Shown one piece after another: positions 12,442 to 24,700 of a DNA stretch of 64,000 bases (the first letter of the stretch is position 1; every line of letters starts with the position of its first letter). The position numbers and the translations under genes were made by a program. Under the pieces are notes generated by a model, which was not told the DNA's origin, made no database searches, and saw only the letters and a list, made by a program, of their open reading frames with translations. The stretch lies in assembly GCF_002999335.1 (NCBI RefSeq), contig NW_020312036.1, positions 372,001-436,000 of the forward strand, given 5' to 3'. The DNA is from Cyclospora cayetanensis. Taxonomy: Eukaryota > Apicomplexa > Conoidasida > Eucoccidiorida > Eimeriidae.

Positions 12442-14513
12442 ATGCCATCAAAGGGCCCTCGCGGAGCGCCCCAGCAGGGAGCTCTCAAGGCTCAGAGGGC
12501 CCCCCTCCCTGAGGAGTCCCCCGTGACATCTGAGCTAGATGAAGCTACTCTAGAAAGGCTGCAGCTGCAAATTCTCGAGGATGACGAGTTTGCAGACGAC
12601 ATGCGGGCCCTACTTCTGGCGCGATTTCGCGCAAAGCACCGACGGGGGGCTTCTGGCGAGGGCCCCCTTGGCGACTCTGGCGATGCTGGCAGTGACGCTT
12701 CGAACGAGGAGAGTTCTGGAGGAAGTGCAGACCTTGAGAGTGAGGCGGATCCTGAAGACCTGAGCCGACTGAAAGCCCTGGGCTATGAGCTGCAACCCAA
12801 CGAGCGACTTCTTAGCAAAGGTGCGCAAAGGCTCTAAATGTGATCCGGTTCTACTTGTTGTCTGTCCATAGAGCCAACGGGGGATCTCATCACACTGGCC
12901 TAAGGCGACTGGAGGGGCGAAGACCGCCCCTGGTTTTCCCCTCGTCACAGGGGCCTGGTTCCGTCTCCTGTGGATGCAACCCGCGGGGCCCTTCCCAGTC
13001 ATTGGGAGTTCTTACTCCTTTCTCACAAGACCTTCAACATTTGTGCTGATTCGACGTGCTGCGTATTCTCCGCAGCTCGCAAGTCTTCCGGTGCCCCTGC
13101 CGCATCGCCGATACGCGTGGAAAGTGGGGCTGATGAAGTACCGGTGTGCGACGAGGCAGGTAGGAAGCCCGTGTATTCTTTCGTGGTGTGTTCTCTCGGA
13201 TGGCTATCGCGGTCCTTGCTGCTGTATGCTGTGTATGTGCTGCGCCTTGCCGTCACGATATCTGCTTAGCGGATGCCCTTCGCCGGTTTAGGACTTGTGT
13301 GATCCCTGTGCATTTCTCGCATAAGTGGCAGTAGAAGCTGCAGCAGCAACCGTGGCAGCGCCAGCAGTATTTTCTTGTGAGAGGCGCTTTGCTGGGCCGC
13401 TTGGCGCGTTCAGGTTTGTTGCAAAAGCTGGAGGAGCTAAAGTATGCGCCTCCCCCTGGAATGCGTCGCGTGCCCTTCGTGGAGACTCTGGCGATTGTTG
13501 TCTCTCCCGAGGGCGTTGGGGAAGAGGAGTCAAGCGATTCTATGCCCCTTGATGCTTCTCAAGACCTCAAGCGAGAGGCCAGCTTGTAAGTCTTCATGTG
13601 TTGCTGTTGACTCTTCATGTTTCTCCCTTTCTACCTAGGGAGGGGGATAGGCCAAAGCCATAGACGCATACAGGACCTGTGAGGGGCAGCGGCAGTCATT
13701 CTAAGCTTTAGTATTGGCTGCATAGAGCACCATAGCGTAGCAAGATGCGACGGGTGCTGTTTCATCTCTGCAACTTCCTCCATTTTTGTTGCCGCACGGT
13801 GCAGCTGGGTGTCAGTCAGCCTGCTTGGTGGGTGCCCTGTCTGTTGCTTTTGATGGCTTTCGGCACCGTCTTTCGCCTTCTCTCTCTTGCTTTCCGTCGA
13901 ACTACATAGTTGTTTTTCGAATGTGGCTGGCGTGTGGTGTCGCGCGTTTCCGTGCAGCGTGCGTCAGTTGCAGAGCACCGTGCCTATCGCCTTGGCGCGC
14001 CTGCGCGCTGTAGGCTTGCAGTTTTCCCGGCCACCTGATTTTTTGGCAGAGATGCTTAGAACAGAGCAGCAGATGGGCCGCATTAGGGCCCGCATTACAG
14101 CAGAGCAGGAGCAGCAACGCCAATTCGAAGAGAAGAGGAACCAGCGGTTGAACAAGAAGTTCAACAAACTAAGCGGCCACCAGTTGGTTAGAGAACAAGA
14201 AGAGGCGAGAAAACGGAACATACAGCTAAAGGCTATCGATAAGTGGAAGGAGGAGAGACAGGCAGCCCGGCGGACTGGCGCTGCCCAGGGAGAAGCAGAA
14301 GAAGAATTTGATAAGTGGCTTCTCGGGAATGAGAAGGAGCAGAAACAAATACAGCCAAATCATGGCCACTCATTCAAAAACAAGGCGCGCAACAGCAACA
14401 AGTCCATGCCGGCACACAGACCTCACAGGAGAAAGGGAAGGAACGTGAGAGGGAAGGGCGTAGCTGCAGGCCGCGTGGGTCAACGCAAAGGTGGCAAGAG
14501 GACTCACAAATAG
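12442..14513 (+). CDS. EBP2: rRNA-processing protein EBP2 homologue
   Basis: EBP2 is a nucleolar factor needed for 27S pre-rRNA processing and 60S subunit assembly. Four exons join in phase: 12442..12820, 13076..13159, 13384..13585 and 13958..14513, giving 406 residues. The N-terminal third is acidic and disordered (Glu/Asp/Ser-rich), as usual in the family. Exon 3 holds the conserved core RRVPFVETLAIVV and ends in DLKREAS; exon 4 continues with the amphipathic stretch and the hallmark LQFSRPPDFLAEMLRTEQQM, followed by a helix rich in Gln/Glu/Arg (residues about 255-320) and NKKFNKLSG. The tail is strongly basic (RRKGRNVRGKG, GQRKGGKRTHK), a likely nucleolar targeting and RNA-binding region. 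The start at 12442 is the first ATG giving the acidic N terminus; in-frame sequence continues upstream without an ATG-linked domain. A degraded duplicate of exon 3 lies upstream at 11.6 kb. Confidence 0.93.
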
Positions 14514-16127
14514 CCTGTTGCCGAAAATAACCTTAAGCCAGTGGGTTCATTGGTGGTTCAGAGACGTCTTCTAATCTCATAACTGTGTGAGCCGTTTGCA
14601 TGAGTAACCCACTGGCCGCACTGTCACCACAGGCAGAGCTACCGAGGCTCTTGGTGTCAACGCCCATAGGAATCAGGCCGCGTGATGTGCTGTGCCTAGC
14701 CGTGGCTAGCCAGTTCTGGCCTAGAACTCGTTTGCCTACCATTTCTCTTGATCGCGTGAATAATTTGGACTCCAAGTATCGCAGGGCTTGATGGTCGCAC
14801 AGTTAAGAATCATATTGCAATATGGTCAATAATTACCATCTGTAGAGACAACTGGGATTCAAAGTGACGCAGCTACGCTTTACAGAAATATGTGGCTCTA
14901 TGCAGCCAAATAGGCGGCTGTAGTGGCAATTTTTTTCGCGCCTTTCACATCAAATCTGCGTTTCCTCTAAGGAGAACACGTGAAGTCACACAGTCACACA
15001 TAATGACATCGCGAGGAGCAGCGGATGAAGCTGCATATTTGCTGACTCTGAGCCTTCGATCTTAACTGGTCTTTCCGCTAATGAGTGGAGTGTGAAGCCC
15101 TCTATGCGTCCCCACAACGATGAAGAGTTATGTACGTGAGGTACTCTCATGAGATTGGTGTTTTCTGTTCCCTATTACGAGTTCCGGAGTTTTCTCCAAG
15201 CGCATCCTGCTCCCTCATGATGCCGCCGCACTTTTATTTCGCCGCTGCGCAAGAATTTCAGGCCAAGCCCACACAATTGCCTGTCCCTTTCAGAGGTAGA
15301 ACTGCGCAGGGAGCACTAATCACGGCAAGGCGATAACATGTCGTTGCGTGGTATGGTGTTTCTGGCAGAAGCTGCTATTCACATGAGAAGATTCGGAAAG
15401 TTCATGCGGCACAAGCTAGCAAGCGCCCTTTGCGGAAGTTTGTTTTCGTTCAGGGAACTCACATATGGAACAGGCAACGGGTATACCCTACAATCGTGGC
15501 ACATTCATCGAAACGTATGACTTTCAGCATGATTTGGGGGAATGTTGAAGATTTATTTTCTCATATTTCAGCTGCACGAGAACCCCTAACGGCACAAGTG
15601 ACCCCGTAGTTGTCGCTCTCTGCCAAAAGCAACACTGAAATGCGAGCTGCAAACACATTATCTATATTAATTTTTCGCATTTTCTCTTTAAATGAGCACT
15701 CTCAGTGTCTCCAAGCATATTAATAGAGAAAGTCCCACCGTGCTCGTTGCTTTGCCGCTGATGCAGTTGCTGCCCCACACGAACAGCCGCTGGGTATACC
15801 ACAGGCAGCACAACCCCTCAGACACCATTTTCTGTTTAACCTCAAGTTCCGTGGCCTATTTTTAGTGGAGGCCATCTGCGACATTGAATCCCCTGTGGTA
15901 TGTCATGCTGTTTGCTTTTTTCGATGCGCCCGTTTTAGACGCCGAGCTGGCCCTCAAACAAATAGGCCGAATTGACTCGGCTGCATACGGAACCAAAGCT
16001 TGGGACCCTACAAGCATTGATGAGACTGGTTTTCTGGGGGTGTTCGTGAGTCATAGCTATGGTGGGCACTCCCGCAGTGTTGCGCCCACAGCTGTAGAGC
16101 AAGAACTCCCTCCACCTTCAAGGTACA
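14514..16127. other. Intergenic, no gene recognised
   Basis: Two open frames stand out weakly: plus 15130..15336 and plus 15905..16150 (the latter begins MLFAFFDAP and could be an upstream exon of the serine-rich reading frame that follows). Neither shows a known domain. The rest is AT-richer than the flanking genes. Confidence 0.35.
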
Positions 16128-17557
16128 ATGCAGGGTGTATCTTCCCCTAAACCACCTCTTACAGGTGGGCCTAGCTTTAAGAGGACACCTAATGCCGCTA
16201 GGGACGAAGTTCAAAAGGTGGAGAACCCCCCCTTTGCGTTCGAAAGGTTTCATTCCCCTCTTGAATTTGCGGAGCTGTCGCCCTCCAGTGAACGAAGGAA
16301 CCGGTCCAATTGTAGCGGCAGCAATATCGAGAGCAGTCCTAGCAGCGTTATCGGCAGTAGGAGTAGGGATAGCAGGCTCAGCAGCAGCAGCAGGCGGAGC
16401 AGGAGAACCAGCAGGAGCCTCAACAGTAACAGTGCAGGTACCACTGCTGCCATTCAGCCTCAAGAAGGGATTTCCAGGTCAGAAACTTCCTCCGCTGGGC
16501 ATTTTTCGCCGCAGCAGCAGCTCTACAGGCATGAACCGCGGCAGGATGCTGAAAAAGATACAGCTCTGCGAGAGTCCCCCAGAATGCCTCAGCAGGGCGG
16601 GGAAAACTGTAGTCTCCCCGCTTTCCACGGCAGCAGCAGCGTTTGCACTGGAAAGACACTAACAAGTATCTCTGTCAAGCAGCAGTGCTCCTCTTATAGC
16701 CTACCACATAGCCAATCCCAGCTGGAGGATGCAAAAACCTGGCACAAAGGGCCCCAGGCTGCTGGCGGCTCTGCTGTACAGCACTTTGCGTCTGCAGGGC
16801 ATGTCCTGCTAAAGCCTCATAAGCCAGAGCAGCAGCCGCAGGTACAGCTGAAGCCATCTGCTTATATCTCTGCATCGCAAGCAGGCAGCTGCTGTTTTTC
16901 CATCTCCAGGGCCCGCAGCATCAGCCAACCCCGAAGTGTAAAAGGCCTCCTGCCGCGTCTGCCTCCCTCCCGTGCGCTTCCCCCTCCTGAGAGTCGTGTT
17001 TTCTGCGTGACGATTTGCTCTGCCAGCTTGCAAAACGCAGAAATGCTTCCTCGAAGCTCCCTAGGCCCCTCGGACTGCTGTTCTTGTCTCTGCTGCACGA
17101 CAACTCTGCGGCACTGCTTGCTCCTGCCACTTTAGGTCGGCTTTCTTCTCTACCCTTCGCATTGGGCACCACTCTGAGGGCCTCCTCCTCTGGGAGCTCA
17201 AAGATGCCTCCAAGCACAGGCAACCACGAGGCTGCTGCTGCCCCCAAGCTCTGGAGTAAGGCAGGACGAAAAAACAGAGACTCGCTCAAGGACAAGGCTC
17301 CGACAGACTGCTCGAGCGGCACCCCCACAAGGCCCCACCAGTCTCTCCACGAGCCTCAAGAGGACGCCGCTTTCGGTATGCTGAGCCTAGGGGGAACGCA
17401 GCGAGGACGTCAGATGGTAAGGCGCCGTGACTCGAGAACCGTCACAGGTCTTACTGAGGCCATGTCGAGTGCTGCAAAGGCACGCTTGCATATTGAGAAG
17501 CCCCATGCGGCGAGGTTGCAGCAATTAGTCCCTCAGGGTGTTCCCTATTGGTCCTGA
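16128..17557 (+). CDS. Possible Ser/Arg-rich protein gene, exon structure unresolved
   Basis: Not recognised. Two long overlapping plus-strand open frames, 16128..17135 and 17015..17557, are probably parts of one spliced gene. The first encodes a polar, low-complexity chain with a Ser-Arg run near residues 75-100 (SRLSSSSRRSRRTSRS). Another frame over the same bases (16300..16440) reads as an Ala/Gly-rich hydrophobic stretch ending in TVTVQ at a possible donor (GTACCA), so which frame is used is not certain. The second open frame is rich in Ser, Pro and basic residues and ends HIEKPHAARLQQLVPQGVPY. No signal peptide or catalytic motif is visible. A poly-Ser tract made by a CAG repeat in a non-coding frame is the alternative explanation for the first frame. 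Confidence 0.3.
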
Positions 17558-17659
17558 AGATCTTTCAGAAAAGCAGTCAGCAGGAAAAAAGCACTGACCC
17601 ACAGCGCAAGGGAGAGGGTTTGTGCTGCATTGTGGCTGCTGCAGCCGGGGCCTTCAACG

Positions 17660-19402
17660 ATGCTGCTCTGGTTTCTAGCCATCGCGGGTGGTCTTTGCAT
17701 TGCATTCAGTGGCTTAGCGGGGGTTGCCAGCCTCTTAACGGCAGCGCGGAGTAAGGCAAGCACACCCCATTCTGGGGTCCTTCTTCCACTGGGTTTAATT
17801 CCCTGCTGTTCTTAAATCAGCCCCCTGAGTGATCTTTGCCTTATAACCTCTCTCCTGGCCCCTTCGAAGTCTTGCTTTCTGCCATTTGCTGCGACCCTGC
17901 ACATTCGCATTCACGTCCCTCTGACTTTCCCCACACCCCATTCGGCGCTGAAGCCGCCTTTTAGCTGCCCTAGGAGAATAATTTCAACAGGCCGAAGGGC
18001 GACTTGTCCTCTTGGGAGTTGCACGAGCTTGTAGAGTTGGTGCTATACCTCTCAGCCCGAGTGTGGCCTTAGAGTGCGCGCAAAGTGCGCCTTGGCTGTG
18101 ATGACTCCGAGCAACGCGTCCCTTTGCTCTCGTGCGCTGAGACTGTGGATTTTTGAAGTATCGGAGGCCCCCTTAGTGTTCCTGGAGAAGAAGACGAAGG
18201 CGCTAGAGCCTTGGCCTTCGGAGGGCACCACTGCTGCCGTGTGGCTAGAGGAAAGGGGAAGGCCGCATGTGGATTTATCCACCGAAGCTCAGCGAGGTTT
18301 CGAAGGAGACAGAAGCAGTAGCCGCCCGTCTCTCCCTGCCGAGGGAAAGATGATGAGGCCCCCTCTTGATGCCGGCTCAGCGCTCCTCCTCTCCCCCTTC
18401 TCCTCGAAATTACTCAGTGTGGGAGACCTCCGGACGGTTCCTCTGGAGGCCTTTGCTGTCGCCTCTTCTCTGCTGCTCCAGGCAAGGCCTATACCCTGCG
18501 GAGTGTGCGCCCCCCCCTCCCCCCCTCTAGCCGGCCTGCTTGGCGAATAACCTGCGTTTTGCCAGACTTCATGTGGGAACTGCCTGCCATGTCTTGTACA
18601 GATGTTGTCTAGGCTGCAAAGCTGCCCCCAGAGGGGGATCTTTGCCTTTACTGCTTTCCTGCGCTAGACTGTGTGCTCCGTCGCTTGCCTCTTGTGCTGC
18701 GGCTGGGGACTCTGCTGCTAATGCGGTGGCTGCTCTTGTAACCCTTGCTATCCGCTTGCAGCCGCACGCCAGAGAGGAGCAGCTGTACAGAGTGGAGGAC
18801 GCAGCGAGGAACCTCGACACCCGAGAAACACTCCTGTCTCTTAGTCGGGGTCACTCGCTTGTGCTAAAGCGGGGTGTGTGAGGAATTTGTAGCTATTTTT
18901 GCCACAACAGAAGACGACCACCTTCCGCAGCGCTTGTGTCCACGCCTGCCACACGCGGTTTCCCCCCTCGGCATGCCTCCCCATTAGCATTGACCAGATT
19001 GTTAGCTCCTGTCACTGCTCGCCTTGTCACTACTGCCTGTTCTGACGCCTGTGCTGAGCGTGCGCCTCAGACATCGGACTGTTGCTGTCTCCTCGAGCCT
19101 CAGTGCTCGCGGCTTGGAAGATCCCCGACCCTTTTTCTGAAGGGGCATCTGCGCCGCTGACCCTGCAGCAATTCCGCGAAAATCTTAATCTGGCTGCCCT
19201 AGATGCCGCCGCTGCCTCACAGGCTAACCCGGTCACCCTCAGCAGTACAACAGGGGCTGAAGAGCTGGCAGGGCAAGAAGCCCCCTTCCCCTCTGCAGCT
19301 GACAAGCCGACGCCGCCTGCCCCACCCTCGAGCGAGCTCGACTACGCCTTGCTCGATGCTGGAGAGCCTCTCTTGGGCGGCTTTCCGAACGCTCTATCGT
19401 AG
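17660..19402 (+). CDS. Possible membrane-anchored protein, multi-exon, unknown function
   Basis: Not recognised. The ATG at 17660 begins a hydrophobic segment (MLLWFLAIAGGLCIAFSGLA) of about 28 residues followed by a donor GTAAGG at 17752. A long open exon at about 18052..18504 carries mixed alpha/beta-like sequence (LWIFEVSEAPLVFLEKKTKA). A short exon beginning at 18762 (PHAREEQLYRVEDAARNLDT) joins in phase to the last exon, which starts near 19100 (VLAAWKIPDPFSEGASAPLT), contains LQQFRENLNLAALDAAAA, and stops at 19402 after LLGGFPNALS. The joint between the first exon and 18052 was not resolved. Helical content and one membrane anchor are all that can be said; the three downstream exons look genuine because they splice in phase. 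Confidence 0.45.
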
Positions 19403-21772
19403 ATTCCCAGAGGAGGCCCTCTAGAGCCGCTGCCGAGGCCGTAGCGTAGTCAATAGCGCCACTTGGCCACAACCGGGGGGAAGGATGGGGGCCCTTGAAT
19501 TAGCAGGTCCGCGATGACGCGCAGCACTAGCTACACTGGCTGTACGGATAACCGCCACTAGGTCCCCCGGGTATGGCCCATGAGGACTCTGAATGCAACA
19601 GTTTGTTATCAATAGTTCAGAGTTCCAGCAGACAGCCCTTGCTTCAGAGGCCCCGTATTGGGCACAAACAAATCATGCACTGCCCTACTGGGCAATTAGA
19701 GCGACACAAAGCATGACAAAAGCCCATTCCCTAGAATGAGCAACACAGACGATAGAGGCGATACTCTCTGCGATCTTCACATTCATGGAAACGTCATCCT
19801 GGGTCGCACCTCCTGTGTTCTTATCCCTGAGGCTTACATGCTACAGCAAACACTCGTCATACGTACGATCCCTGCTGAGGCACCTCCTTTGCTTGCCCTT
19901 GCCACCTCCTGGCTCCGCGTAGGTAGGCTGTCCCGTATCCTTGGGCCTTCCCTTCTTTTCCAGTGTCCACCCACGTGTAGTTTAATTTCAATGCTGGAAA
20001 AGCTGCGCACAGGAGCAGTTCGGAATTTTCCCGTAAAGCCTCTGCCGGCCGCACACTGTCCAAGGAATTCTCGGAAGAGCTCTGGAGCCTCCGTTGCTGT
20101 GTGTGCCTTGCGACCCCTAGGGTCCGCTTTGGGTGGCTCCTTCGCGTGTCATCCATATGGGTATATTCTTTTGGAGGGTATCAGCAGCAGGACGTAGCTG
20201 GAGCCTTCGTATTCTCGTCCTCGAAATCTGCCACACCTCCAGAGAACAAAAAGGCTAAAACGAGGCTTGAAAAGAACCCCGGGCGCTGCAGGGAGGCTTG
20301 GCCACAGAGGCTTCCTCCGTCGGCATCCACATTGCAGAATCAGCATCCGCCAAAGGTTGGCAGCGAGGTTCGACTTCTCAGGTCTCAGCTGCGGGCTGAA
20401 CAAGGAGAACGCGAAGCGGGCGGAGCTGCATAATGTACGCGGTCGGTGCTATACACCCGTGATGCTGTGGCTCTACTGAGTGGTTGAGCAAAACAGTCCA
20501 TGCTCGGTTGGGTCACATATGCGCCTACTGCCATTTACGCATGCATGGGCGCAGATATACGGATATGTACATATACCTATGTGGAGTGCTAAATAAGTAT
20601 ATATTGTGCTTTGTTCTGCAGCAAGGGAATAAGGCGGGGTGTATACCCCTCTGCTGTAGGAAATAAACGCTGGATGCGCACGAACCAGTCCGCGCAAGAA
20701 CTCTGTATTCATATCGAAACAAGGGCAGCTATTTCAGTGCTACCTATGTTTGAGTAGGCTATCCCTTTGCTATGCTTGAGACACGCAAGCAAGCATGAAT
20801 GTGCGGCTGTAACGCCCCGTAGAAGGCTTCTGTAGGGAGACAGTTCAAATCCAGACACGCTTCAGAACAAAAAGAGGTTGTGGAGTGGTTTCCAGAACAG
20901 GTTCCCTGTCTCCCCGCCCGCGCCCCTTACAGTTTACAACATGTGGGGAGAGCGAAAGCTAGGGTACGCTCTATGAGCTCTGAGCATCCATAGCTAATTG
21001 GCACTAGCATCTAGCGCCTAGGTACGAAGCACTCCGTCTTCTTGTATCGAGCAAGCATTACTCTGAAATCGAATTAACCGAAAAACGGACATAGCAATCG
21101 GTCAATTCTTTATTAACTCTCGTCTCAGCAAGAAAGGAACGGTTGTAGCAGATAGTGGTTGAGTCTAGCTCAGCGTACTACAGCGCCTTCTCGCTAGCGG
21201 TTGACACCATCGAGAATACAGCCACAAATTGCGCACAGAGCTCTAAGGACCAGAGAAGATAGCGGAGAAGGTGCCTGTAAGGGCTAGTAAGAAGACAGCA
21301 GCAGCGCGAGATCATACTAAGTTCCTACAGGAAGGGGTCGAAGCTATCAATTGTGTGAAACCTGTCGGTGCAAGTAGAGGTGTTGACCACTCCTGGGATA
21401 AAGGAAAAGGGACTTGAAATATAATTCGTCGTTCGAGGAGCCTGGCGCCCCCTTTGCAGCCCCAGCAGCAGCGTTGTTGCTGCTGCGGCTGCGTAGGGGG
21501 CCCCAAGCTCCTCTCTGCATAGTAGCCTGTATGGCTGTACGGCATGCTCCCAGTGAAAATCGGCACCGCCAAGCACATTTATGACGCGTTAACGGTCACT
21601 GTAATGTGAAGGATCACTCTAGGCTCTCCCGTATATGCCTCTCCTCATTTATGCATATGATAGGCGTGACCCCCTGCTGAGGGCCCCCTTCCCTGGCAGG
21701 GTTCCAGCACTATCGGGGGCCGAGCCCTAAGAATTAATAATAGCTTGAAAGACATAAAAATACGCCAGTCGG
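19403..21772. other. Intergenic, mostly without coding signal
   Basis: One plus-strand open frame with an ATG, 19736..20197 (154 codons with the stop), begins MSNTDDRGDTLCDLHIHGNV but has no recognisable domain or splice partner and could be chance. From 20.5 to 21.7 kb only short frames occur. The end of the segment must contain the promoter of the TauE/SafE gene. Confidence 0.4.
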
Positions 21773-24700
21773 ATGTTGGCAGCCAGATTCCACTGGAGCA
21801 GGCGCAGCATCCTCGTTGTGCTTTTGTCAGCTGTTTCCAGCTTTCTCTTGCACACACATGCGCAGGGTGGCCGGTCTTCCCTCCATGCCCCTTTGGGGAT
21901 AATAAGGGCCCCTCTGAGGGCCCTTCTCGATGCACATGAGGCCTCCAGCGTGCCCCTTCCGGAAGACCAGGAGGCGCAGCGCACTGAGCCTCCAGGAGGC
22001 CCCCTGGAGGCTCAGAAAGACGCCGCAGGGGTTCATTCGCCGCAGCTCTGGCGCGACACCACGAGGGGCCCTGTCAAGGCTTCATCCGATGCCGCTATTC
22101 CGAACGAAGGCCCCCCTGGCCTCTCTGTGCAGTTGGGGGCCTCCCAAAGTACCCTCGAGGCCGCCCCCCACGGGGCCCCTGGAGGGCCCCCTCTTGTGGT
22201 CAACGACCTCTCTCTGCCAGAAAGAGCGGAAATATTGCGTCCAGAAACTGCGAGCGCTCTCGAGGAAGCTGCAGATGGGGGGGCCTCCCTGCCTGTTTTG
22301 ACCGAAAACTCGGGGGAAGCACCTTCGCTCACAGCCGCACACGCAGGGGGAGAAACTCTGCCGAGAGAGGAGGCCAGAGAAACGCTGAACTCCTCCACAC
22401 CCTCTGATGTAGTGACACTGCACAGTGTATCTCTGCCTTCTGAACATGAGCAGCATGAGCAACAGCCTTCACCGCCGACTCCACCGCAATCGCAACGAGA
22501 GACGCAAGAGCAGCTTCAACCACGCCAGCAGGTAGTTCTGCAGCCACAGCAACTTGAGCGGCAGCAGCAACGGCAACAAGCTCAATCACAGGAGGCATAT
22601 TACCTTCAACCGCAACAACAGCAGCAGCCACACCAAGTTGAATCGGAACAGAACCAACAGGTTGAACCGCAGCAGCAACAGCAGCGTCAAGTTGAATCGC
22701 AACAAGATAAGCAACAGCAAGTTGAATCGCGGCAAGAGCAGCAACAGCAGCATCAACTTCAACCGCAACAACAGCAGCAGACACAGCCAGTTGAATCGCA
22801 ACAAGCTGAGCCGCAGCAGCTACAGGCAGTTGAATCCCATCTGAACCAACAAGTTGAACCGCAACAGCAAGAGCAGCAGCATCAAGTTGAATCGCAGCAG
22901 CAAGAGCAGCAACAACAGGCTAAACTGCTAATGCAGCAAGAGTATCAACAGCAGCAACAACAGGCTGAACTGCAGCAGCAAGAGCCGCAACAGCATAAGG
23001 TTGAGACCCACGAGCAAGTTGAATTTCAACAGGCACCTCAACTTCAAGCGCAGCAACAGCAGCCAACTCAGCAACAACACCATGAGAGGGCCTCTACGTC
23101 AGCTCCTTCCTCTCCGGCGCATCCTGAGGTTCCCATCACTGATAATCACAAAGATGGCGATACGCCTCCTCGGAGCTCTGCTGCTGGATTAGAGGGAGAC
23201 TTTTTTTCCCTTCCGTTTGCTGCTTTGTTCGGAAGCATCGTAGTGATGCTGGTAACAGGCGCACTGGCCGCCACTGGCGGTACTGGTGGTGGTGCAATTT
23301 TTCTCGCCATTCTCTTGGGTGCCCTCAAGCTGAGAGTTAAGGACTCTATTCCTTTAAGCAAGGTTAGGCCTGCTGCTGCTGTTGGGGTTGTCAAGGCTGC
23401 TGCCTCCGCCGTTCCTTCTCTCGCTGCTGCTACCGCCTCGACTTGCATTGGATGTGGATGCTGTGCTGTGTGTGTGTCTGTCTGTTTCATGCCTTTTTAG
23501 GTGATGGTCTGCTGCTCCGCCATCACAGGAACATACATGCATCGCAGAAGAGAAATACGCGATGGTGTCTCAGCTGTCGATGAGGTGTGGTCCGGTGTCT
23601 GCCCTGTCGATACACTTAGCGGCTCTTCGTGTGATCTTGCTGCTGGTCGTTCAGTGCTGCCCGTTTGCATTTTCCGCCATTCGACTTCCACTGTTTTTGG
23701 TTATTATGGCAGCGTCCTTTAGACGGCTCTGCGGGGAGTGCCTGTTCGGGCGCTAATAATTCTGCTGCTGCTGCCTCGCGGTTTTCTAGTGTCCGTACGA
23801 GTATTCGTTATTGGATGTCGCATAATGTTTATGTAAGTATTTGTGTGTGCATGCGCTTGGCATCTTCAGATGTGGCTGAATCTTCTCGTGCCGATGGCGC
23901 TCAGTGGAACGCTTGTCGGGGTTGTTGTGAACTCCTTGTCACCCCCATATCTGCTGCTCCCACTGCTGTTGGCAGTTCTGCTCTTTCTCTGTTGTCGCTC
24001 GATCCTGTCCGCTGCCCGCATGTATGAGCAGGAGGAGGAGACACGTGTAACTGAGCCATTCGACGTCGTCTCCTTACAGACGCAGGCCATGCTTCAAGGG
24101 GGCCCCCTAGCGGCTCCCAGCTTGGGCAGGGGGGCCTCCTCTTGTGCCAGAGACGACGAGCTCTCTTCAATGCATGCTGGGCTGCACACCCCCAGAAGCA
24201 ACGGCAGCGCTCCTAAGGACAGAAACACCAGCGGCAGCTGCACGAGCCTGCTGCGGAGAGAGCCTCTTCACGGGCTGTGTCCAGAGGAGCTGGCTAACGG
24301 AGCGGAGGAGGCACCCGGGGAATTGCACCCCTTCCCAAACTCTGCTGCAGCCGACAGGCACAGCCACAGCTGCGGCAGCAACGAGGAGCAGGCGGAGAAG
24401 CAGCAGCATGTCGAGCAGCAGCAGTCCATAGACTGTCTGGGAACGGCCAGCGCGGTGTTTTCTGAAGATGGTCCTACCAGCACCGCGGGGATTCCCCTGG
24501 TTGTTTACCTTGATTCAGAGGACAAGTTGCTGCAAATGACGCACATTTCATCCTTCGCCGCTGATGATGAGAACGAGGAGATGGTCCGAGCGCAACGGCA
24601 CTCTCAGACGGCCACCCAGTTCGATCGCGCTCACGGCTGGTGGAGACGCGCCAGGTGTCTTTTTTCGGGAGAGGACAAGGCCTCCCGCGGGGAAGACTTT

